Program-made: the position numbers and the translations under genes
The notes under the pieces: generated by a model
What the model was told of the DNA's origin: nothing
What the model saw: the letters and a program-made list of their open reading frames with translations, nothing else
Databases searched by the model: none
In this document: positions 51,201 through 63,200 of the stretch, piece by piece
Layout of the letters: every line of letters begins with the position of its first letter
Position numbering within the stretch: the first letter of the stretch is position 1
Assembly (NCBI GenBank): GCA_016165875.1
Contig: JABBOT010000008.1
Span: 1,210,347 to 1,274,346, forward strand
Reading direction: 5' to 3'
Origin: Acanthopleura granulata
Lineage: Eukaryota > Mollusca > Polyplacophora > Chitonida > Chitonidae
DNA: 64,000 nucleotides

Positions 51201-54200
51201 GTTCGCCTGATATGGGGTAGCTGTACTTTTGTATAAGAAGTAACTGCCTGTTGTCATTTTGAATCGGACTCTATAAAACATTAAAAGTTTCTCGGAAAAT
51301 GCAAAACATAGATATGTAAACCAGTGACCGTGAAGTCTTTCAACATCGTGGATCGTAAGGCGGACATAGCTATAGAAGGTGGACAACAGTGACACAGGTG
51401 AAGTACATATCTTTCATTGACGTCGCCTAGTTAATTTCTGCCAGGTCTATTGAACACTTGTTATTTATTTGTTTATGTGATTGGTGTTTTACGCCATACT
51501 CAAGAATATTTCACTTACACGACGGCAGTCAGCATCATGGTGCGAGGAAACCGGCCAGAGCCCGGGGAAAACACATCTGTACGTTGCTGGCAGACCTTCC
51601 CACGTTGAACACTTGTTACACCGTGTCATGTAATAATGCGCGAGTAATATAATAATCACCTTGTAATGTTATAATAATTTCCGTGTTATGTAATATCGCC
51701 ACGTAAAATATAGTCAGGCAGACAAATTAACGGCGGAGGAAATTGTAACCAAGATAGGCCGTACTCTCGGGGATAAGATCAAAATAATGTTGAAAGCGAC
51801 TGATTTTGATGAGCACACGAATACTTTCAATCTGCGAAAGCAACTGAACGACATTCTGAGGATTCCGTCGGGCGCTATCGCGTGTTCTATTCGAAATAAC
51901 TGCAAGAGACACACAAATTCTCTCGGACACTTAAATAAGCACAGAATAATGCACATTCATGAATGTTATTACATTACCCCGAAATTTTTATTACAATACC
52001 CAAGGCTGGTTTTACTACATTACACGGCAAATTGCATTACATGATGCGGCGATATTACACTGTCACATTATGTATAAGTAAGAGCTGCTCCCTACAGTTA
52101 GCATCAATGTAACCACGCAATGACTACTCCCTCTGCTTTCTGTACAACCTCATGTGGTAAAGTCCCCCACAGCTTGATCTACTCTCTCCTCTCCTTTCTT
52201 AACATTTCTTCACATATGAAGAATGACACATGGGGGCAGCGTTCATCAGAACTCTTTGAATATTTTGAAGTGACTCTGGGGTGAGTAGCTCCCAAGATCA
52301 TCGAACTTTGTAAACAAACTGTCTGAAGTTTTTTTTATTACATTACATGGTGAGTGTTACATCACTTGTGTATTATTACATAACACGGTGGAACAGCATT
52401 GACACAGTATATCTTAAGGAACAAAAGGCTGAACGCGGACGTACCGTATCGAAGGAACGAACATGTCTGTATTGAACGGTCGAGCGTGTCAAAGAAAAGT
52501 TAGTGCCTGACACAATATTCTTGTCCCAGCTGCTTGGTGGCTTAACGGTCAACGGGGAGACTATTGCCCATCCAGCTTTTCTCAATGATTAATCTCCATA
52601 ATTCTGTATATGGTGGATAATAGGTGCTAGGCGTTTGCTCAGAAAATATCAAAAAAGGCTCCTGTGGAAAGGGAACAGGTAAAAAGCTATATGCAACGAA
52701 GTCCCAATATGGTAAAAGCGCCCAAGTTTTCTTCTTTCCACAGCAAACTTGATTTAGAGATCAGGGAAATAACAGTCGTGTGGAAAGGATTACTGATGCA
52801 ATAACGTTCGCAATTCGATCAAAGTGCAAGCTGTGGTGTAAGACATAGCATTGCTCTGCTATATCTGTATGTATATGTACATGTACTGTACCTGTATACA
52901 CTTATTTACACAAATTTATACAAATCCAGTTTATTGGTCAGATATGACATGTAGTTATAACTCTAAGGTCAATTATCTTCCCTATAGCCTAAACATGCAG
53001 CTGAGATTAAAACATTGCCGTCCACACTTCTTGTTGATAAAGACCTCTACGGCGCATGCCCGGTAATATTGGGGTTGTCGTGGGGAGACCCTGAGGTTGA
53101 AATGACAGGGTACGAGTTAAGTCAGGCAAGCGGTGATTCCTCCTCCTTAGTGGCCAGTCATTACTTGGTGGAAATTTATGAAATCCGTCATAGGTCTACG
53201 TGTCTGTATATAGGTGTTCGTTTATGAAGATCAGTATGTGTGCAGTTGAATTGGATCGCAGACTGGTGTTGTTCTTTATTAGCGCTCAATCCGAACTTTA
53301 AAGTTAAAGAAATACCTAGTCATGTTCGCAGGGTTTCCAGTTTTCCCCCTGCTCCATGTCCTATGTAGCTTTATAAGCCAGCCGATTCTTCCTCTCTGTC
53401 CTGTCAGTGTATGTGAATCTAATCCATCGATTGTGTACGCAGGGACGATGAAAGGGTAGCACGCTCTCCCGTGACTCCAGCAAACTCCCGGCTACTCTAT
53501 CCAGGAACAGAAGTCTACGATGCGAGTCAAGGTTCGGAGCGTGTTCTTCGGGCTGCTCTCAGTGTTCACCGCTCTGTGTGTGCTCCAAGCTCTCCACTCG
53601 CTGGATCTTCTTCACCTTAGACAGGGTTCTTCTTTACATCGTGACACGGACCGCCTAGACGGAATACCGGTGGGTCGCAGCACCGGATTGGTATCTTTCC
53701 GATTGCTAACCGAAAACAGAGGAAATCATCGACCGCGCACGGATCTTAAGAAGTTTCGTCGGCATGGAAAACTTTACCAAGAAAATGTTGTTAAAGTATC
53801 CGCGGAAGAATTCAGAAAGGATCCTAACCTTATCACCGGGAATCGCCTAATAGACGATTACGGCAAAAATGATATTGCTCGAGCTGGCGAGAATGGTAGG
53901 GGATTGAATTTCGCTGGGGTGGAGAAAAAACTTGTGGATTCTCACATGAAAAAATACCAAGTGAATGTGTTAGCTAGTGATATAATTCCACTTAATCGGA
54001 TCGTACCTGATTCTCGACCCAAAGGGTAAGTGCATGATAATTTTGTTGTCAAAAGATTTTGGTTAGAGCTGATTCCCTAAAAACTTGTCACAGCCGCAAG
54101 AATCGGCAACATTGTCGAGGTGTTGGTCTTTCCATATGTTGGAACGGAAAAAACACAGTAGGTCAATCCATGTTTTTCATGTTTACGTGTATATTTGGTC

Positions 54201-57200
54201 AAACTGCAGAAACCTTCCTTGCTTTTTGGTGCATGCTCGTGTGTCTATATGGGTTGGACTGCGGAAACCTTCTATTAAAGTGTTGCTCTTGGTGTTTACG
54301 TGTATATGTGGTCAAACGGCAGGAAGTTCTTGAGGTTCTTTTGGTGTTTACGTGCATATATGGTCAAACTGCAGAAGTTCTCATGATAGAGGTGGTTTTG
54401 GTGTTTACGTGTATGTATAGTCACACTGCAGGGAATTCTTATGGTAGAGGTACTTTTGGTGTTTACGTGTGTATATGGTCAAACTGCTGGAAGTTCTCAT
54501 GATAGAGGTGCTTTTGGTGTTTACGTGTGTGTATGGTCAAACTGCAGAAAGTTCTCATGATAGAGGTGCTATTAGCGTTTGTGTGTGTATATGGTCGAAC
54601 TGCGGAAATTTTTCGATTTTCGATGTCGGTGTTTGTTACTTGATTAAACAGCTACAGAAAGCTCAGATTGAAAGTGCCTGTGTGCATCGGAATTGAAAAC
54701 ACACACTCATATGTTCCTTTGGCTACTCTGGGAAGTTGGTACACTCTGATTTCAAACTGTCCTCAGAAGGGTAGATAGTCCTTCATCAACTCCTCTACAA
54801 AGCATTCTCTGTGAGATAGTCAACTGATCATTCTTAACATAAAAAACATAGCTTTAGACATTAACTTGTTCATTCACATGTATCCACATTTTTGTTTGGG
54901 TTTTACGTCATACTCCAAAATTTTTCAGTCATAGGACGACGAGGATTTCTGAAAATGGATGGCGTGTCTCCTTGTGGCAGGGCGAGTCCATCGTGCCAAC
55001 ACGCTGCGCGGTAACTTTTGCTTGACAAGAAACATCCCACCAGGATGCAGCGACATATATATGTCAGCTTCAGAAGACTTCACCGTTGATATCATTTAAA
55101 AATGAAACAATGGCAGATGTTATTGTCTTCGCCTCATATTCTTCTAATGTCAGGATTACAATTAATTTGCTTCTAGCATTACGAAAGGGACGTTAGGGTT
55201 AAGATCTCTTTTTGGTGAACACCGTGGTGCTTTTAAGCTTACGATATGTCAAACAAATCGCATCCCTTAATTAAGTGGGAACGTTTTACAGTTAACCCCA
55301 TTAATAATCGACACGGTCTTCATCAGCGTCGTTGAATATGCGCATGTCTGTATATACTGACGTCATTTTTATATAATATGTTGGATTGCGAAGCATAAGT
55401 ATTTGTATTATCTAACAGGTTCAGATTGTCTGATCGTAATTTCGCACGTAGCCATCAGCTGCATTTACACAGTGAAGGATATTGTTTTTTGGAAATGACT
55501 TTCTGGACAGATGTTCTGATTTCTTATTGGACCACTCCCCCCTAAAGCCTACACATCATGCAGGTTTAACTAATAGATCGCTTTGGCTGTGGATTATACG
55601 GTACTCGTTAAAGCAACCAGATGTTTGTATGTCTGAAAACCCAGACATATATGTTTATTTAAGCTTCCCAACACCTGGCACGACTCATAACATGTAGCAC
55701 ATCAAAAAGCGTAGCTTTCCCACCAAAAAGTCTGCCAATATGATCCATACTAAAGCGTGTAAACTTCCCCTCGTACACTGAGTCTAACAAAATACATACT
55801 GTAACTGTACATAACGGGTACATTAGAAGAAGATTACCTAAGTTGAAGTACCGCACAGCTGAAAACATCACAGCCTAAAACACATCATGTGCCACAGCTC
55901 AAAACATCACAGCCCAAAACACATCATGTACCACAGCTCGAAACATCAAACCCCATAACACATCATGTACCACAGCTCGAAACATCAAGACGAAGCAAAA
56001 TCTAATCTGTAACTTATATTTATAAAGTTGGGAGAAGCCGAAAAGTCGAATTATCTAGGTGCGCTTGGCAGATGTCCCATAGGCTTCTGCAATCTCACCT
56101 CAGCAAACATCAAACACAAGCCTGCCTTTTTTGATGCGAAGAAACCTAGTGTTGATAACAAGCATTGATCGTGTTTCTATGTCAGAAACACTTTACCAAG
56201 CCTTTAAGGGATTTGAAGTTTAAATACCATTAGCGCATTTTACAACGTTTATTTGATTTGTTTTCTCGTTGAGAAACTGCTATTCAGCGTTGTGTCCCCG
56301 GGGTTAATACCCGATTAGTGGAATGCACTATGCTAGTCTCTTAACCACTAATAAATAACAAGTAGAGAATTTTTGATGGTTACATATTAGCCTACTTGAT
56401 ATATAAATAAGACAGCATGCAAAGTATGCGTTTCGACTGCTGTGTGAGGTCATGTTTTCATCAGGTAGGATTTTCCTAGCTCGAGTTGATCCTGATAACA
56501 CAGATTATATATGCGATATTGATATAGCCAACCATGCTGCGTACCGGGCGTATGTGCGGGACCCAGCCTAATGATAGATAGCTTCCACCCTGACGCCACG
56601 ATGACGCCTTATTAAGTTTATAATATAATCTGAGCCACATAATAGAGAACATTTTGATTCTCTTGGGGGGACGGGAGGAGGCATAACACACTGGTTTGAA
56701 GTGTTCAACGACTTCCTTGGCCTTTCTCCCTGTTGCCCTGGTTTTGTTTTTTGTTTTTTGTTTCACTTTTACACATTTCACTCTAAAATTGCATATGGCA
56801 TCTATATAAGAACTTCAGAAGGGGTGTCCATTCAGAAGTCGTTTTGAAAGCTTTACTGTGATGACTGTATCAAACGTTTAATTGTTGGCTGATGAACAAA
56901 AATTTGATGTATTTAGAAATTGCATATGACAGTTTGGGTGACTGTGCGTTAATTGTACGACATGATAAAGCGCATGTACCTCAGTGCATGCATAGCGACG
57001 CCTTGTGTTATGCACGCGATCGTCGATCAGACAGACGAGGTCAACTGCATATGTATTAATAGCTTTGTGACTCTGGGTGCCTTGCTTAATTGCTACATAT
57101 AGTGTGCCCTCAGTCGTGAAAATAGTGACATTGGACCTAGTATTCAGTTACTTGCGCAATAACGGCACCATTAGCTGAGTTGACATTCTGTGTCTTTGGA

Positions 57201-60200
57201 TTCAACGTGCCTCCTTGACTATATTGTTTATCTACTTGCCTTTTTTCTCTTTCATTGTGCCTGATAACAACGTTATTGAGTTTTTCTTATGGCATTACCT
57301 TAACTTGTTGATGAAGGCTGTTTTGTCTATGAGAATCAGGTGAATCTTTCTTAAGTTAATAAAAAAGTCGGTATGTCCGAATCTGTGTATTACCACCCGA
57401 CATATGCAAGGCATAGGTAAGGTGTAGGAATCTGTGAAACGGTCGAATGTCATAAGAGTTTACGTAGGCCCTGAGCTGCGACTTGCAGCTGTTAGTGAGA
57501 CAGATGTTTGAACATTACGTATAGTGTTACATTATTTCATCTGTCCAATCATCCATCCATTAACTTTAGGAAGGTGTCGTCCACATACGCCCATTGGAAC
57601 CCATCCACTTAATGCTTAGCACGTGTCCACGCGTCCATACACCCATTTCTAAGCCTACATAAGCATTTGTCCACATATATTTCAGAACACCCATTAATCA
57701 ATCCGGTTTACTGTCTAATCGCTCTTCTACAAAACACAAACCTATTTTTCCTGGTTTACCGACCCAACCGTCCGTTCACTTCAAACAATCATCCAACTAT
57801 ATAAGTTCATCTACATATCCATTCACTGCCTTTACAAATAAATATATAATTATGAAAGTTTGTGTTTTCAAATTATGTCCACCGCAGTAACCGTGATACT
57901 ATTCTTTTTTTCATTTTCAGATGTTCAAAGATTAAATACCCTCATGATCTTCCAACAGCCAGCATTGTAGTGCCTTTTTACGATGAGTGGCCTTCCATAT
58001 TATTACGCACCGTGTACAGCATCATCAATCGAACTCCGCGTCACCTTCTTAAAGAAATAGTTCTGGTGGACGACGCCAGCACAATGCGTAAGTGTAGTTC
58101 ATAAATTTTCACTTAAAACACGACTTCATGATGACACTTTGAGGTGTCATAGTAGGCAAATTTTTAGCCATGAACCTATAAGGTCTGCTCTATGGCGCCA
58201 AGGTCATGTGGGAGCCTATGACATCCGATGTGGAGTAATATGTGCGCATTTGTTTGCCGTAATAAATAAATTACGAACAAATGTTATTTTCTGTGAAGTA
58301 GCAAGGCGATTAACATGAATCTGGACCTTGTTTCATGAGATTTTCTACATTTATTAAATTATTATACTTTTATCGAGAGCATTTTAAATTTTCTGGGTTA
58401 GCCCTTTTAATGTTAAAATGACGTATAACTCTCATGTCGCCATAATGTCTAGACAGTTCTGGTTACCAGTCTCATTATATATGCATTTAGGTTCCTTACC
58501 TACACATGTAACTCGAAGAAGAGGAAGTAGTAGAACACGAGCCTGCTTTGAGGACACTTGTCGTAGCTTCACAAAGATTGGATGATATTCATTACAACAA
58601 GGCAGCTTTTATTTACGACTGGACGCTTTGTTGGTTGATGCATGCACACACGGGCCGGTCATAGGCACACGAAAGTTGGGCCTGAGGTGTTTAACAGTTA
58701 TTTGGGGCTACACAGGGCATTCCAATGTAATTCAAAATGTTTTAGTTTTGAAATTCATCAGAATTGAACAATAGGTCTACACTGTGTGCCAGTTCATTCT
58801 ACTTTTATTTTCCTCAAGTGGCCTGATTTGTTTTGTGACCGCGCTACGCTATAAATCGGTGAATGAAGAAAGCCAGAGAGCAAAATATAACTTACATATT
58901 TGCATGTTGTTTTTTTATATATTATCCTATGGTTTCAATTTTACTTCTACCAGGATCACTGAAAGAACCACTGGACAAATACATCAATGAGAGTTTCCCA
59001 CAAGGTATCGTCAAAATCATACATTTGCCAGAGCGCATGGGTTTGATAAGAGGACGGATGATTGGTTGGAAACATACTACCTCTGACGTCATCATATTCT
59101 TTGATTGCCACATGGAAGTCAACATTGATTGGTTAGTATAGTAGGCACACCGGACTGTCTGGATATACAGTATGAAGTAATTGATTTGATGGGGATAATT
59201 GCTTTAGTTAGTGAAAACACCGATCCACAGTTGTCTGCTTGACATGTTGCCATTTGTAATGTTATAAGTTTGTTTTTTTTTTATTAAATGAAGAAAAAAA
59301 CCAACTTAAATACTAATTAGAACAAGCCCATGGTAGCATGTTTTAGCCATTTGAACTTTTTAGCTTTTTAGTTTTCCGCAGAGCAGTTTCATTGTTTATA
59401 CAATTTATGGCTGAAGTTATTTTAATCTGATTTTGTCTGTGCATTAATTTGCTTTTGGGTATACTTTACATTCATTTTTTTGTTCCTAATGATAAGTTTT
59501 CCCTAGAATCATTGTAACTCATTAGAAAATGCTAAAAATTTCGAACAGTATTAACAGGCCATCGTTCTTGACGCTAAACCAGTGGCTATTCAGTCACTCA
59601 TTCATTTACTCCCCTGTCTGATATTTCACTTAAAGCTGCCTGGGTTATATATGTACTAAATGGGACAGAGTATGTATTGAATGAGTTATTGTGGATAACA
59701 CCTGGGAGGAGTGTGATAGTTACCCCCCCTTATTATTGTGAGTAGTATTTTATATCGACTTTTCTTTCACTTTAATGCAGCTAAATGTGATTGACTGAAG
59801 CTGCAATTTTGTGCGTTTGCGTAAAGCAAGGCGAGTGCCACTCATTTGTCCAGCTGTGTTCAATTATAGCAATTCTTAACGGAAATGTTTGTCACACCTT
59901 TCTGTTTTGGTCTTTAATTTACGAATACGTGCAATAACTCCCAGTGGATATTACTGTGCCATCTTTATTTCCTCTCTGATATTTTCTAAAACTGTGTTTA
60001 CTTCTACTTCCCCACTCATTGTTTTCACCACTCGCCAGTGCCTTCATATTATGATCGATTTCAGGCTTCAGCCGTTACTGGCAGAGATAAAGAAGGACCG
60101 TCACACGGTTGCCATGGGAACGCTCGACTACGTGAACGCTGAAACATTCCACTATAGGTTTTACGAAGACTACATGACTCGATATGGATTCGACTGGAAG

Positions 60201-63200
60201 CTGACGTTCTTCGAGACTTTCTGGAGGAACGCGCAGTTATCCGGCCGGCCAGCCACAGACCCCAGGATGTAAGTCCGCTTGCAGGTGCTCAGGTGCTCAG
60301 GTGCTCAGGTGATCTGCACCTACGTCAAGGAAATTACACATCCACATATAACTGCACGTGACACGAAACCTTTACACTTAGAAAAATACAAAATGTATTC
60401 GGTGCAATTATGGCGAAAGAAAAGGGTATGAGGCTCTTTTTGTCTACTACGTTGTGGAGAAATTATGTAAATGTATAGGCTTAGCGTTGTATGATGGACG
60501 TGTATATAATATGTACAGTGTATTCTGGTGTACCGCACACATACAAAATGAGGTGGGTCTGTAGTGCTGTAAATCACATGCATACAAAATGAGATGGACG
60601 TTAAGACATCTTTTGTTATGAATTAATTACAGCTATTATGATTAATTCTCTTTGTGTATTATACACAGAGGAGCCGTGATGGTTGGTGCAGCCTTTGCAA
60701 TAGACAGTAAATACTTCGAGGAGATAGGAGCCTACGACGAGGGCATGAACGTCTGGGGAGGGGAGAATCTGGAGATGGCGTGGAGGGTAAGCACTCAGCA
60801 AAACCACCCCAACTCCCTGTTGTACCTACTGTTCATTTGTCAATGGTGGTCGTAAGAGACGTCATGTTCTAATTCGCTGCGCTCAAAAGAACACAAATAA
60901 TTTGTCATTTCAACAATCGATTATTCACCACATCAACAATACGCTTATTCATCACAGAATAGACGGGGTCGCCACTGTACACAGTACGATAAAGGCTTCA
61001 TTTAGTACAATAAATGAATAAGCGTGAAACGACAGTGTAACATGATAAATGGGAAAATAATCATTGCCTTTCACAATTGCCGGGATCCGCCCAGGTAAAA
61101 CCAGATCTGTATATAAAAAAAACCTCTATTTAAGAAAGGAGAAAACTTTGGAACCCTGTGTTAGTAGCACACGCGGCCAAGCCCCTCCACTGATTGCGAC
61201 GGACTTCCTAAGTGTCAGTCAAAACCAGATATTATCGATACGTGCTCCAATCATTTCTGAAAAATACAAAGTTGTCAGCAAAATCAAACCACAAATAAAC
61301 AGTTGTATCGCACCACGGTGGTGTGGTAAGGTCGATCGTCGTTACTTCTGCATGGACAGCAGTTGTGCATTTCAAACAAAGACTCTTCGAACACTAATAA
61401 TACTATTAGCATAATAACTGTTAATGCACCCTCCTTACAGTGAAGGAACAAATGAATAAACTCTGCGCCAATAACAAATATATTTATATATAACCCAAAA
61501 GCTGGGAAAAATCGATCTTATGTAACAGGGTGGTACATAACCGCTATCTACCGCCGTACGTGAAAGATTTGCACTACATAGTGTAATGGTGCCGTAAAAA
61601 ATCTTTCATTAAATCCCTTCCTGATAACGTAATCAGAAAGGAATTAATCCGTTAGATCAATGGAATGTCAATCTTTCATTCCTCACCTAACGGATTTAAC
61701 ACGTGATTTTTGTAGGGTAGAAGCACAGACACGAGAGTCAGAGATTGCGAGTTCAAATCCCCATTTGGTAATCCCGGTCACTCTAACACCAGCCGCTTTG
61801 TTCTCCACCCTCAGGTTTGGATGTGCGGGGGAAGATTAATACACCTCCCCTGCTCCCACATAGGTCATATTGCCCGACCCCAGCCATATATCTTCCCGGG
61901 GGGTCGATTTAATGTCGAGGTTCATAATTACAAGAGAGCGGTCGACGTGTGGATGGGGAACTACAAGCGATTCGTATACGATCATTTCCCGGATATGGCT
62001 GTAAGTGTTCAGGCCAGAACCACAATGTTACAAAAATCTGTATAGGCCTGTACTTTGGAAAATTATTTCAAAGCAGCCATTCCTCTTAGAATTCCTGAAA
62101 GATTTGTCAGCTTTTCGTAATAAATTCCGAAGTACTCGGTTCAACTATTTTCTTCTTCGTTTTGATGTGATATTTACTTTCATTATTTATTAACACAGAT
62201 GAAATCAATGTCGTAATAAAAATCTACTTTAAAATAGCAATGACGTGTAAGAGGCAATGTTCAGGGTCGGTTAAATACAACACTGATAATATTATTCTAA
62301 TAAAATCGAATCTTTCTCTGTTTCTTTGTATTGTCTTCCATGAAATAATTGTGGTAACCTATGTTTCCTTGTGCCATGCTCAAGAACAATTTCTTTAATC
62401 ACGACCACGTACATACTTATGTACCAGCGGCTGCTTTTTAAGGCTTATTTTACATCTGTATAATATCAGCCTCAGTTAAATTCTGCCCTTTTCTTTTCCA
62501 CACAGAAAATAGACGTTGGAGATCTCACAGAAAGAATAAAGTTAAAAGAAAAATTGCAGTGTAAAAACTTTACGTGGTTTATAGACAACGTTTGGCCAGA
62601 ACTGAACGTCTTTGACAGAGATGCTAAAGCCTGGGGATCGGTGAGTAGAACATTACCTACCCAATCATTAAGTCACTCAATCAGTCGATTTAGTCAGTTT
62701 ATTAAGTCTGGTATTCAGCTCTGCATTTTAGTAAAGACCAAACGGTACTCTGTCAACGGTATAAATAAGGGAATAACTGATAATTTCGACCATTGTTCAT
62801 TCTTGGACGCAGTCAATGAATGCATCTAGTTTACTTATGTCTATTCCAAGGGTGCTTTCACCTTACTGAGCAATAGTTTACTTATGCAATACCGTTAACA
62901 GGTTAACTAGTGGAGGAAACCAATTAGTGGATAGCGAGTCCCTGCATCTACGACGATGTTCTAAGTTGTCAAGACGACCGCCAGATATTGTGAAACTGGC
63001 ATTCCAAAAGTAATATATATTTCATGCGCATGTCAGACCTCAGTCAGACCCCAATGACTCAGAAGCCTCCCACCAATGCGGTCGTTATGAGTTCAAACCC
63101 TGCTTATGCTGACTTCCTTTTCGGCCGTACCTGCGGATGGTCGTGGGTTTCCTCCGGGCTCTGCCCGGTTCCCCCCCCCCGTAATGCTGGCCGCCGTCGC

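Noticed and set aside
54059..54696. Open frames with repeated [14 protein letters not shown] peptides
   Set aside because: They are created by the 58-bp minisatellite in an intron. Unit length is not a multiple of three in all copies and no start context is convincing.
61064..61414. 116-codon frame in intron 5
   Set aside because: It lies within an intron whose flanking exons join perfectly in phase, and it has no recognisable family.
61740..61765. B-box-like GAGTTCAAATCCC
   Set aside because: There is no matching A box at the right distance and no cloverleaf. It is most likely chance or a very old SINE remnant.
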